Below are positions 35,733 to 44,616 of a stretch of 64,000 bases of DNA, piece by piece. Source of the stretch: JAWSVE01 sp033852115 (lineage in GTDB: Bacteria; Pseudomonadota; Gammaproteobacteria; Pseudomonadales; Cellvibrionaceae); assembly GCA_033852115.1 (NCBI GenBank), contig JAWSVE010000003.1, positions 124,001 to 188,000 of the forward strand. Reading direction: 5' to 3'. The position numbers and the translations under genes are program-made. Under the pieces are notes generated by a model that was not told the origin of the DNA, did no database searches, and saw only the letters and a list, made by a program, of their open reading frames with translations. Every line of letters starts with the position of its first letter. Within the stretch, counting starts at the first letter, position 1.

Positions 35733-37892
35733 ATGAATGATACCCACCAACGCTTTATCGACAAAGAACTAAGTTGGCTTTCCTTTAATGAACGCGTATT
35801 GCAAGAAGCAGGAAACCCGAAAGTTCCGGAAATCCAGAGACTTCGCTACCTAGGGATATTCTCCAATAACCTCGACGAATTTTTCCGCGTACGTGTCGCC
35901 GACGTTAGTCGACTAGCCGAATTTTCTAGTGCCAGTCAGGATAAGGAGCGCTACAAAGAACTTTTGTACCGTATACAAGACAGCACGCGGCGATTACAAA
36001 ACCAATTTGATCAAACGTACTCAGAAGTACTCGCCGCGTTACGCAAACGCAAAATTTACCTCGTCAGCGAGCAACAGCTCGATAACGATCAGAGAACTAC
36101 CGCTTCTGAAATATTTACGCAAAGTGTTCTCCCAGAGCTGGACCCCATACTGCTAGAGTCAAACAAACCGTTTCCAGAAATTACCGATGGCATGATATAT
36201 CTGGCCATTAAGCTGACGCACAGCGATAACAACTACAGCTACGGCATTGTCGAAATACCCACGGACCGGCTGCCCCGTTTTATTCAAATTCCAAAACGGA
36301 AAGGTGGGCAAGGTAAGGTGTTTATCGTGCTTGAAAATATCATGCGATGCGAATTAGCAAGGATATTCCGTGGAGTCATCGACTTTGTGGATGCGGAAGC
36401 CTATACCTTTAAGATTACCCGCGATGCAGAGTTAGAGCTAGGGGATGGTATTAATCAAAGCCTACTGGATCGATTATCTCAATCGCTTCGTCGACGCCGA
36501 CACGCAGACCCGGAACGTCTAGTCTATGACGCCAAAATGCCGAAAGACTTACTAGACCTATTAATCAAACGTTTGGAGCTCAATAAATACGATAGTATTA
36601 TGCCCGGTAGCCGGTACCACAATGCCAAAGACTTTATGGACTTTCCGGCTGTCGGTCCCAATTACTTGGAGCTCAAACAACTACCAACTCTACCGGTTCC
36701 GGAGCTTGACGGCTACACCGGCAATATTTTCAATAAAATTAAAGAAACCGATATTCTCTTGTACTTCCCCTATCAGCCGTTTAGTGTGGTGGTTGATCTG
36801 CTAAAAACAGCAGCAATTGACCCAGCCGTCAAAACCATTCAGATTTGCCTATATCGTGTTGCAAAGAATTCTAAAATCGTTGACGCACTACTCAGCGCGC
36901 GACGCAATAACAAAGAAGTCACTGCGGTTGTCGAATTACAAGCCCGATTTGATGAAGCGGCCAATATCGATTGGTCTCAAGAATTAACCGCAGGTGGCGT
37001 TAACGTTATTTTTGGTGTTCCTGGCCTGAAAGTTCACAGTAAATTGATTCTCATAGGCCGCCAAGAAGGTCCTGTCTTAAAATATTATAGTCATGTCGGC
37101 ACCGGCAATTTGAATGAAAAAACTGCAGGAATATACACGGATTTTAGCCTATTAACGTATAACCAAGATATTGGCCAAGATCTTAGTAAAGTCTTTGACT
37201 TTATTAACTACACCTATCGCCGCCATCATATGCAAGAACTCCTGGTGTCACCTCATACCAACCGAGCGGGTATCACCGAGCTTATTCAGACTGAAACAGA
37301 AAACGCAAATCAGGGCCTGCCAGCTACCATCACATTAAAGTGTAACAACCTAGTTGACCAAGATATTATCGAGGCGCTTTACACAGCGTCGCAAGCAGGT
37401 GTTCGAATCCGTATTATCTGCCGAGGTATGATGTCGCTAATACCTGGTGTTCCAGGTATGTCTGACAAGATCGAAGCCATTAGTATTATTGATCGCTATC
37501 TCGAACATCCCCGCGTCTTTGTATTTCACAATGCGGGCCAGCCTAAATACTTTATATCGTCATCGGATTTAATGACTCGAAATCTAGACCATCGTGTAGA
37601 GGTTACCACCCCTATTCTCGACCCCAGGCTGCAAAAAATACTCAATGACATAATTGATATTCAATGGTGTGATAATGTAAAAGCAAGAATACTGGATGAG
37701 GACCAAGCAAATACGTTCAGACGCTATAAAATCAATGGCAAGATTCGCAGCCAAGAAATCATCCACCAATATTTACAGGAAGGTAAGCTGCCTGATAATG
37801 TCAAAAGCGTTCGTAAACGTTGGGACAAAGAAATCAATAAAGAGGCGAAAGCCCGCAAAGCAGCGATAAAAAAAACGAAGAAGAAAAAGTAA
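35733..37892 (+). CDS. ppk1: Polyphosphate kinase 1
   Basis: This 719-residue enzyme starts RFIDKELSWLSFNERVLQEAGNPKVPEIQRLRYLGIFSNNLDEFFRVRV, the Ppk1 N domain. The phospholipase D-like catalytic halves contain VHSKLILIGR (the phospho-His) and FHNAGQPKYFISSSDLMTRNLDHRVE. It makes polyphosphate from ATP at the membrane. The tail is lysine-rich (KAAIKKTKKKK). Only 1 bp separates its stop from the convergent DUF1348 gene. Confidence 0.96.
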   Translation: MNDTHQRFIDKELSWLSFNERVLQEAGNPKVPEIQRLRYLGIFSNNLDEFFRVRVADVSRLAEFSSASQDKERYKELLYRIQDSTRRLQNQFDQTYSEVLAALRKRKIYLVSEQQLDNDQRTTASEIFTQSVLPELDPILLESNKPFPEITDGMIYLAIKLTHSDNNYSYGIVEIPTDRLPRFIQIPKRKGGQGKVFIVLENIMRCELARIFRGVIDFVDAEAYTFKITRDAELELGDGINQSLLDRLSQSLRRRRHADPERLVYDAKMPKDLLDLLIKRLELNKYDSIMPGSRYHNAKDFMDFPAVGPNYLELKQLPTLPVPELDGYTGNIFNKIKETDILLYFPYQPFSVVVDLLKTAAIDPAVKTIQICLYRVAKNSKIVDALLSARRNNKEVTAVVELQARFDEAANIDWSQELTAGGVNVIFGVPGLKVHSKLILIGRQEGPVLKYYSHVGTGNLNEKTAGIYTDFSLLTYNQDIGQDLSKVFDFINYTYRRHHMQELLVSPHTNRAGITELIQTETENANQGLPATITLKCNNLVDQDIIEALYTASQAGVRIRIICRGMMSLIPGVPGMSDKIEAISIIDRYLEHPRVFVFHNAGQPKYFISSSDLMTRNLDHRVEVTTPILDPRLQKILNDIIDIQWCDNVKARILDEDQANTFRRYKINGKIRSQEIIHQYLQEGKLPDNVKSVRKRWDKEINKEAKARKAAIKKTKKKK

Positions 37893-37893
37893 C

Positions 37894-38364
37894 TTACAAA
37901 CCCATATCAGAAAGGGAGGGATAATCGTCGGGACGCACGCTTCCCTCCCATACCAACTTCCGGTCGCTCTCACTAATGGCAAGATCGTTAATACTTGCGA
38001 TGCGCAACCGCATTAGACCTTGCTCGCTAAATTCCCAATTCTCATTCCCATAAGAACGGTACCAATTATCCTCTTCATCATGCCACTCATAGGCAAACCG
38101 TACAGCGATTCGGTTTTCACGAAACGCCCAAAGCTCTTTACACAGTTTGTAGTCTAGCTCTTTCTCCCACTTCCGGGTTAGAAACGCTTGTATCTCGGAA
38201 CGACCTTGTAAAAACTCATGTCTGTTTCGCCACACGCTGTCTGCTGTGTAGGCAAGACTTACCATTTCTGGGTTCTTGCCATTCCAACCATCCTCGGCTT
38301 TTCTTACTTTCAATTTGGCGGACTCTTCATCAAAAGGCGGGAATGGTGGTCTAGACTCGGACAT
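37894..38364 (-). CDS. DUF1348 / NTF2-like protein
   Basis: This 156-residue protein of the DUF1348 family (SnoaL/NTF2-like fold) has AEDGWNGKNPEMVSLAYTADSVWRNRHEFLQGRSEIQAFLTRKWEKELDYKL and VRFAYEWHDEEDNWYRSYGNENWEF. Its function is unknown; such small cone folds bind hydrophobic ligands. It reads in the same direction as the cyanate operon but lies after that operon's terminator, so it is likely separate. Confidence 0.88.
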   Translation of the reverse strand: MSESRPPFPPFDEESAKLKVRKAEDGWNGKNPEMVSLAYTADSVWRNRHEFLQGRSEIQAFLTRKWEKELDYKLCKELWAFRENRIAVRFAYEWHDEEDNWYRSYGNENWEFSEQGLMRLRIASINDLAISESDRKLVWEGSVRPDDYPSLSDMGL

Positions 38365-38393
38365 AAGTATCCTCAGGAAACAGAAATAGAAAA

Positions 38394-38427
38394 GACCCTG
38401 CAGTACGGCGACCCCGTGCCGCAGGTC
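38394..38427 (-). terminator. Terminator after cynS
   Basis: A GC-rich hairpin (GACCTGCGGCACGG paired with a CCGT...CAGGGTC arm, one mismatch and one bulge) is followed on the minus strand by CTTTTC. It ends the cyanate operon 19 bp after the cynS stop. Confidence 0.55.
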
Positions 38428-38445
38428 AGTTTGTTATCTTGCGCA

Positions 38446-38886
38446 CTACCAAGATTTATAGGGTAAGAATTTACCGTTAAGTGTGAGTACAACTCGATCA
38501 CCCTTAGGGTTTTCTTCTTTCTCTACGTCCATTGAAAAATCGATCGCACTCATGATTCCGTCACCAAACTTTTCTTGAATGACTTCTTTCAAAGTATCGC
38601 CGTAGACTCCAACGACTTCATAAAGGCGATAAATGAGTGGATCAGTTGGCACTGCTTGATCCCAAATCTTCGTTGGGAATGCTTCAAGCGCCGCAGACAC
38701 ATCACCACCTAGTCCCAAGTACTCGGCTATAGCGGCTGCTTTTTCAGGTGGGGCGCTATTCATCCCCAAACACGCTGAAGCGAGCCAAACAGGAGACATA
38801 TCTAAGTCACCTCCCATCTTCTCCCACGTCAGGCCTTTTTCTGCTTTTGCACTCACCAGTGCGTCGGTCATGGCTTGTTTATCCAT
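38446..38886 (-). CDS. cynS: Cyanate hydratase (cyanase)
   Basis: The ATG at 38886 follows GGAGG by 5 bp and gives 146 residues; a TTG four codons earlier overlaps that site. The catalytic triad is Arg87 and Glu90 in PLIYRLYEVVGVYG and Ser113 in DGIMSAIDFSMDVEK, matching Arg96, Glu99 and Ser122 of E. coli CynS. It converts cyanate and bicarbonate to ammonia and CO2 as a decamer in the cytosol. It is the last gene of an ABC-cyanase operon. Confidence 0.96.
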   Translation of the reverse strand: MDKQAMTDALVSAKAEKGLTWEKMGGDLDMSPVWLASACLGMNSAPPEKAAAIAEYLGLGGDVSAALEAFPTKIWDQAVPTDPLIYRLYEVVGVYGDTLKEVIQEKFGDGIMSAIDFSMDVEKEENPKGDRVVLTLNGKFLPYKSW

Positions 38887-38911
38887 AATGTCCTCCAAGG
38901 ATCAAGTAAAA

Positions 38912-39817
38912 TTAGTGTGTACCCGTTTTAATCATCGGCTCAGTTTCAATATCACTCGTCGATGATGTAGACGATTCAGCTAAAGGATCCACAATTAAGG
39001 GGGTATGCCCTTTTTCAGTTTTACCGGCTAGTTCACCCGAGCGATTGACAAGAAAATCCACCAAGTGATTTCGTATCTTGTAATAGCCTGGCTGCTCAAC
39101 GATCTTCGCTCGTTCTCGCGGTCGAGGTAAATTAATTAACACCGATTCAGCCACGTTAGCTTCAGGGCCATTGGTCATGAGCAACACACGGTCTGCTAAC
39201 AGTATGGCTTCATCGATGTCATGAGTGATCATAAATACCGTTTGTTTTGTGGTGCTCCATATTTTTATCAACTCGTCCTGAATCGTCCCGCGTGTTAATG
39301 CATCCAAGGCACCAAATGGCTCATCGAGTAACAACAGTTTGGGCTGCGTTGCAAACGCCCGTGCAATACTGACACGCTGCCTCATACCACCAGATAATTG
39401 CGATGGCTTACGATGACAAGAACTTTCTAAACCCACCATGCTCAAGTATTCACGGCTGTGTTTTTCTACCTTGGCTTTATCCCACTGTTTAAATCGAGCA
39501 CGAACACCAAAATTCACATTTTGTAAGGCGCTAAGCCATGGCATAAGGCTATAGTTTTGAAACACGACACCGCGTTCGAGGCTCGGACCAGAAACCTCTT
39601 TACCATCCATGATCACCACACCCTCAGTGGGCTGATCTAAACCTGCTAACACATTAAGAATGGTCGACTTGCCGCAACCGGAGTGACCGATAATACAAAC
39701 GAACTCGCCTTCTTTGATGCCAATATTGACGTGATTGAATACCGTTAAATCATCTTCCGCCCCTGGCGAGGGATAGGTCTTTCCCAAATTCTCTATAGAC
39801 ACTAATGGTTTGCTCAT
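38912..39817 (-). CDS. cynD: Cyanate/nitrate-type ABC transporter ATPase
   Basis: This 301-residue ATPase has Walker A GHSGCGKST, Q-loop FQNYSLMPWLSA, signature LSGGMRQRVSIARA, Walker B LLLLDEPFGALD and switch FMITHDIDEAILLADRVLLMTNGPEA. These match the NrtD/CmpD/TauB group. A C-terminal Ser/Thr-rich tail of about 30 residues is not needed for the fold. It lies 5 bp after the permease gene. Linkage to cynS points to cyanate, though nitrate/nitrite transporters of this family are nearly alike. Confidence 0.9.
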   Translation of the reverse strand: MSKPLVSIENLGKTYPSPGAEDDLTVFNHVNIGIKEGEFVCIIGHSGCGKSTILNVLAGLDQPTEGVVIMDGKEVSGPSLERGVVFQNYSLMPWLSALQNVNFGVRARFKQWDKAKVEKHSREYLSMVGLESSCHRKPSQLSGGMRQRVSIARAFATQPKLLLLDEPFGALDALTRGTIQDELIKIWSTTKQTVFMITHDIDEAILLADRVLLMTNGPEANVAESVLINLPRPRERAKIVEQPGYYKIRNHLVDFLVNRSGELAGKTEKGHTPLIVDPLAESSTSSTSDIETEPMIKTGTH

Positions 39818-39822
39818 TGCTG

Positions 39823-40647
39823 TTACTCCTCGTATTGCACTAAGCGCGATACACCCGATAGTGCGGCGTCAAGTAGCATCCCAACCACGCCAATCATCAG
39901 AATAGAGAAAATCACACTGTTCAAATCTAAATTATTCCACTCGTTCCAAACGTAATAGCCAATACCGGTACCGCCAACCAACATTTCAGCTGCGACAATA
40001 ACTAACCAGGCAATCCCGATTGAGATACGCATACCCGTTAGAATGGTCGGCGCTGCGGCAGGTAATATCACAGTTAGGGCCGTGCGCATTGCACTTAACT
40101 CATGAGTTTGCGCAACTCGAATCCAGTCAGTTCTCACATTCGCGACGCCAAACGCCGTGTTGATGAGCATTGGCCAAATAGAGCAGATAAAAATAACGAA
40201 GATCGCCGATTGCTCAGAATCTTTAATAATAAATAGCGCGAGCGGCATCCAAGCCAAAGGAGAAATAGGCCTCAATACCTGAATATAAGGGTTGAGTGCC
40301 TTGTACATTAACGGCGACATACCAATGACAAAGCCAAGCGGAATTGCAATTAAAGCCGCGGCTAAATACCCCGTTAATACGCGATACAACGAATAGGCGA
40401 GCTGTATGCCAATACCTTTGTCATTTGGCCCCTTATCGTAAAAGGGATCACTGAGTTCGTTGTAGGCATGGCCAATTACCTTAGATGGAGGCGGAACTCG
40501 CGCTTCTTCGTCTGCACCTCCCATCAACATTTCAAACTCTGTGAGTTCTTCGCTCGCCTCTGGCGGCTGATTGAGCACTTCCCAAATACCCAAAGCAACC
40601 ACGAGAAGAATGAGCGACACAATGGTCGCTCGTATATTTAACGTCAT
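39823..40647 (-). CDS. cynB: Cyanate/nitrate-type ABC transporter permease
   Basis: The 274-residue inner-membrane protein of the NrtB/SsuC group has about six membrane helices and the EAA loop in WIRVAQTHELSAMRTALTVILPAAAPTILTGMRISIGIAWLVIVAAEML. An N-terminal helix is followed by a periplasmic part with EELTEFEMLMGGADEEARVPPPSKVIGHAY. It starts 2 bp after the binding-protein stop, so translation is coupled. Confidence 0.9.
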   Translation of the reverse strand: MTLNIRATIVSLILLVVALGIWEVLNQPPEASEELTEFEMLMGGADEEARVPPPSKVIGHAYNELSDPFYDKGPNDKGIGIQLAYSLYRVLTGYLAAALIAIPLGFVIGMSPLMYKALNPYIQVLRPISPLAWMPLALFIIKDSEQSAIFVIFICSIWPMLINTAFGVANVRTDWIRVAQTHELSAMRTALTVILPAAAPTILTGMRISIGIAWLVIVAAEMLVGGTGIGYYVWNEWNNLDLNSVIFSILMIGVVGMLLDAALSGVSRLVQYEE

Positions 40648-40649
40648 CG

Positions 40650-42104
40650 TTATGATCTCTTAATCGCAAAACTATTAATGTATTCTTCCGGCTTGGTGTA
40701 GTCGAACTCCTTACCCATAATGGTATAGTTCTCGTAGGTTTTGCTTGGTGGTGTGTAGCCGAGATCTTTCATCACTGAGGCTGTTTCAGAAGCCACATAA
40801 ACTTGTTCTGCAATAGCGTTGTAGTCAATGTCGCCTTTCACATATCCCCAACGTTTCATCTGCGTTAAAATCCATACCGCCATTGAGTGCCATGGGAATG
40901 GATCAAAGTCGATGCGATCAGGCACATCGTGAATTTTCTTCTCCAAACCATCTACATAACGGCCGGTCAACACCTGGCGGATAACAACCTCAGGCTGGTT
41001 GAGATAATTCTTAGGTGCAATCGCTTTAGAGATTTCCTCACGGTTTTCAGGCTTAGCGGAAAAGTGAGTCGCATCTACGATGGATTTGAAGAGTGCGGCA
41101 TAGGTGTTAGGCATTTCTGTTGCAAACTTCTGGCTACAAGCGAATGCACAACAGGGGTGCCCTTCCCAAATATCTTTGGTGAGGGTATGGAGAAATCCTA
41201 CTTTTTCGTAAACGGCGCGCTGGTTAAAGGGGTCTGGTGACAAATAACCATCCAGGTTACCCGCGCGAAGATTTGCCACCATTTCAGGTGGTGGTACAAC
41301 ACGAATTTGAATATCTTTATCGGGGTCAATGCCGTGCTCCGCCACGTAGTACCGCAGCAAGAAATTATGCATGGAATAATCGAATGGCACACCAAATTTA
41401 AATCCTTTCCAATCTTTAGGATCACGTTTATTAATGTGCTTGTTATGTAAAACAATGGCTTGACCGTTAATATTCTCTACCGCCGGCATGATGTAAGGTT
41501 CAGCTGATGAACCCGCACCCATTGTCATCGCCAGTGGCATTGGCGTGAGCATGTGCGATGCGTCGTATTCGCCATTCAGTGACTTGTCCCGCGCCACCGC
41601 CCAGCCTGCGGTTTTAATAACCTCTACATCAAGACCATATTTACTGTAGAAACCCATGGGATGCGCCATAATAATCGGCGTCGCACAGGTGATAGGAACG
41701 AAACCCACTTTTAATTTAGTTTTCTCAAGCTTACCCGTAGTTTCTTTGACAGCCGCTTTGATTTTATCCATTGGTAACATCGTGCCTAGCACCGACGCTA
41801 GGGTGCTACCGCCGACCATTTTTAAAAACTGACGTCGCTGCACATCATTGTGGTTAAAGACCCCACGGACAATGGCATTCTCAACAACTCGGTCAAGCAT
41901 GTCTTCAGAACTACCAAATTGGCTATCCGCTTTGGCGTCGGCAGCAATGGGTTCCATTTTTTCTGCTTGCTTTTCTAACAATACCGTCCGCTCTTTATCC
42001 GACATACTCATCCCCTGCGTAGAACAGGTATCACAAGTACATGTTGAAGAATGTGTGAGACTGGTATTTTCGTCGTATGGATTGCCTAAGCTCTTAATGG
42101 TCAT
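40650..42104 (-). CDS. cynA: Cyanate/nitrate-type substrate-binding protein with Tat signal
   Basis: This 484-residue binding protein of the NrtA/CmpA family has a long N-terminal extension (about 85 residues) with a Cys/His-rich start (HSSTCTCDTCSTQG). A twin-arginine signal follows, RRQFLKMVGGSTLASVLGTML. The mature domain starts KLKVGFVPITCATPIIMAHPMGFYSKYGLDVEVIKTAGWA. Such extensions occur in related proteobacterial NrtA/CmpA proteins. The metal-binding-looking N-terminus is intriguing and unexplained. It is the first gene of the operon, with a long leader to a sigma-54 promoter. Confidence 0.88.
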   Translation of the reverse strand: MTIKSLGNPYDENTSLTHSSTCTCDTCSTQGMSMSDKERTVLLEKQAEKMEPIAADAKADSQFGSSEDMLDRVVENAIVRGVFNHNDVQRRQFLKMVGGSTLASVLGTMLPMDKIKAAVKETTGKLEKTKLKVGFVPITCATPIIMAHPMGFYSKYGLDVEVIKTAGWAVARDKSLNGEYDASHMLTPMPLAMTMGAGSSAEPYIMPAVENINGQAIVLHNKHINKRDPKDWKGFKFGVPFDYSMHNFLLRYYVAEHGIDPDKDIQIRVVPPPEMVANLRAGNLDGYLSPDPFNQRAVYEKVGFLHTLTKDIWEGHPCCAFACSQKFATEMPNTYAALFKSIVDATHFSAKPENREEISKAIAPKNYLNQPEVVIRQVLTGRYVDGLEKKIHDVPDRIDFDPFPWHSMAVWILTQMKRWGYVKGDIDYNAIAEQVYVASETASVMKDLGYTPPSKTYENYTIMGKEFDYTKPEEYINSFAIKRS

Positions 42105-42436
42105 GTTCGATTCCTCTGATAATCGTGGTTCGAATGGATGTGTAGGCTTTGCTCGGTTATTACTGACTGTGATTTCCTAGTAAAGCTGATCTCGTTAAAA
42201 CGCTGCTTTTCACAATGACTGATAGTGACGTGTGAACATTCAACGCCAAGCCCTGAACTCAGTTATGAGCTCGACAATGCGTTATCGCTGTGCCCCACTT
42301 GCGAGCAAAAACACACAATTCGCAAGACAACGCCCCCCAAGGGTTCACGCGAGTCGCGCTCAAATGACAGTGCGACAAGCAAATTAAAGTTTGGGTTGCC
42401 TTAACCGTCCCTTTTTCGCTCGCTCACACTCACTAA

Positions 42437-42452
42437 AGCAACCTGAGTGCCA
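42437..42452 (-). promoter_or_regulatory. Sigma-54 promoter of the cyanate operon
   Basis: On the minus strand TGGCACTCAGGTTGCT matches the -24/-12 consensus TGGCAC-N5-TTGCW at every scored base. The leader to the cynA start would be about 320 nt. I see no gene in that leader. Confidence 0.75.
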
Positions 42453-42518
42453 ATATTACATATTTCGCGAAACCCACTAGTTGCAGGGCCTAGCGGGCAA
42501 CGCTATCAGATGCACAAA

Positions 42519-42573
42519 CTACGATTTTCCGTAGTTAACGATATTTCGTAGAACGCACTACGAAATATCGTAG
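42519..42573. promoter_or_regulatory. Three dyad enhancer sites (UAS)
   Basis: Three 16-bp dyads read CTACGATTTTCCGTAG (42519-42534), TAACGATATTTCGTAG (42536-42551) and CTACGAAATATCGTAG (42558-42573, perfect). They lie about 95-150 bp upstream of the predicted start of the cyanate operon, the usual place for an activator of sigma-54 promoters, and just before the activator gene itself. Confidence 0.7.
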
Positions 42574-42576
42574 AGT

Positions 42577-42592
42577 TGGCGCGCAATTTGAT
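42577..42592 (+). promoter_or_regulatory. Possible sigma-54 promoter of the activator gene
   Basis: TGGCGCGCAATTTGAT resembles the -24/-12 consensus but has TTGA instead of TTGC. It directly abuts the dyads, so bound activator would more likely repress than activate it. Confidence 0.3.
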
Positions 42593-42642
42593 TATTCTTT
42601 TCTACATTTGAACGAGTAATGCTCTGAGACGAAGGGTAAACA

Positions 42643-44568
42643 ATGCAGCTAGACGATAGAGACGAGTTAATCAGTGAAGCATTCTGGCACTCCCCCATCC
42701 CGCTTTTACTAATTCACCCTGTTAACAACAGAATACTGGCGAGTAACTTCGAGTGTTGTAAGTTTCTAGGGGACGACGTTGCGTCGTTACGCAGTCGATC
42801 CGTTACCGAGTTAATTCCTGAATCAGTTCCAGAGCTGATTGCCTTTACTCAAGAAGCGTTTGAAACAGGCAGTGCCTGGTCGGACCACTTTTACATTACG
42901 CGGCGCACAGACCATCAAAAAATACGCGTCGAAATTTCAGCAAAGCAACTTAACGTCAGCGGTCAGTCATTACTGGAGCTGTCATTACAAGACGCGGAAG
43001 AACTCCTCAAAGCGAGGAATCGCGCTGAAGCCCATCGGCATTACCGTTCCGGCATAAGCCATTGGAACCGAATAGAGAAAGTATTTCAGGAGTTTGAAAG
43101 AGAAAACCGCCTTATCCTGGACGCGGCTGGTGAAGGAATTTACGGGGTTGACGCCGAAGGACGTACGACATTTTTGAATCCCGCTGCCGAAAAGCTCCTT
43201 GGGTGGAGAGCAGAAGAACTTATTGGCAAAAATATTCACGATGCAATTCACTCTAAGCACAGTGACGGTCGCCACTACCATGCAGAAGACTGCTACATTT
43301 ACCGCGCTTTTCGCGAGGGAGTTGTGAACAGTGTCGATAACGAAGTGTTTTGGACCAAATCAGGAAAACCTATCGAGGTGGAATACACAAGCACACCCAT
43401 AAAGGATAGCGGCCACGTTGTCGGGGCTGTGGTTATTTTTCGTGACGTGACGGACAAACGATATGCACAGCAACAGTTGATTGCGGCACTCCAGGAAGTG
43501 GAAACTCTCAAACAACGGCTTGAGATGGAAAACGCTTACCTACAAGAGGAACTCAGCTCAGAGTTCAACCACCATCAGATTGTTGGTAATAGCATTGCGA
43601 TTAAAAGTATTCTTCAAAAAATAGAACTCGTCGCGCCAACCCAAGCCACGGTATTAATCAATGGTGAATCTGGCACCGGTAAAGAGCTTATTGCTCGGGC
43701 TATTCACGACTTAAGCGAGCGCAGCAAGCGATCTCTCATTCGTGTCAACTGCGCGGCTATTCCTGCCGATCTATTTGAAAGCGAATTTTTTGGGCATAGT
43801 AAAGGGGCGTTTACCGGTGCAACAGCTGATAGACCTGGTCGCTTTGAACTCGCTGACGGCGGCACACTCTTTCTCGATGAAGTTGGCGAAATCCCCTTGT
43901 CACTCCAAGGAAAACTGTTGCGTGTATTACAGGAGCAGCAATTTGAACGTGTTGGAGAAGCAACCACACGGGATGTTAACGTACGCATCATTGCGGCAAC
44001 CAATCGTGATCTTAAAGCGTTGGTCGATGCTGGGGAATTTCGTGAAGACTTATACTTCAGGCTGAACGTTTTCCCTGTAGAATCAATTCCACTGCGCGGC
44101 AGGCTAGATGATATCCCACTGCTTGCACAACACTTTCTTGAACGTGCTGCGCGACGCGCTAACAAGTCAAACCTTAAGATACCACTTAGCCAAGTTGAAA
44201 AATTAAAGCACTATAATTGGCCAGGCAACATACGCGAACTAGAAAATGTCATCGAACGGCAAGTGATATTGGCCACCAGCGATACTATTCGCTTTGATGA
44301 GTTTTTTTCGCAACACGCCAAACAACTCAACACCCAACCCGCACTCACCCCCTCGCCTGTTAGCGAATTGATGACAGCCGCTGAATTAAAAGCACAAGAA
44401 CGTAACAGCTTAATAGCCGCGCTCAACAAAACACGCGGCAAAGTGTTTGGAAAAGATGGCGCAGCTGAGTTATTGGGCTTAGCGCTAACAACGCTTGCCT
44501 CAAAGATAAAGCGCTTAGGAATCGACGCGTCGCTATTCAAAAACAAAGAGCCGGAACCCGTCGTCTAA
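42643..44568 (+). CDS. Sigma-54-dependent activator with two PAS domains
   Basis: This 641-residue enhancer-binding protein has PAS domains at about 10-120 and 160-285 and a short coiled coil. The AAA+ domain follows (GESGTGKELIARAIH Walker A; SKGAFTGA sigma-54 contact loop; GGTLFLDEVGEIP Walker B). A C-terminal Fis-type helix-turn-helix is around GKVFGKDGAAELLGLALTTLASKIKRLGI. The second PAS has a HYHAEDCYIYRAF stretch rich in His and Cys, which could bind metal or a cofactor. There is no receiver domain, so it senses a signal directly. It diverges from the cyanate operon and is its likely activator. Confidence 0.93.
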   Translation: MQLDDRDELISEAFWHSPIPLLLIHPVNNRILASNFECCKFLGDDVASLRSRSVTELIPESVPELIAFTQEAFETGSAWSDHFYITRRTDHQKIRVEISAKQLNVSGQSLLELSLQDAEELLKARNRAEAHRHYRSGISHWNRIEKVFQEFERENRLILDAAGEGIYGVDAEGRTTFLNPAAEKLLGWRAEELIGKNIHDAIHSKHSDGRHYHAEDCYIYRAFREGVVNSVDNEVFWTKSGKPIEVEYTSTPIKDSGHVVGAVVIFRDVTDKRYAQQQLIAALQEVETLKQRLEMENAYLQEELSSEFNHHQIVGNSIAIKSILQKIELVAPTQATVLINGESGTGKELIARAIHDLSERSKRSLIRVNCAAIPADLFESEFFGHSKGAFTGATADRPGRFELADGGTLFLDEVGEIPLSLQGKLLRVLQEQQFERVGEATTRDVNVRIIAATNRDLKALVDAGEFREDLYFRLNVFPVESIPLRGRLDDIPLLAQHFLERAARRANKSNLKIPLSQVEKLKHYNWPGNIRELENVIERQVILATSDTIRFDEFFSQHAKQLNTQPALTPSPVSELMTAAELKAQERNSLIAALNKTRGKVFGKDGAAELLGLALTTLASKIKRLGIDASLFKNKEPEPVV

Positions 44569-44616
44569 TGGGCCCGGCGCTTGATTGATGATCTCTCGTC
44601 GCTAACTGAGCAAACG

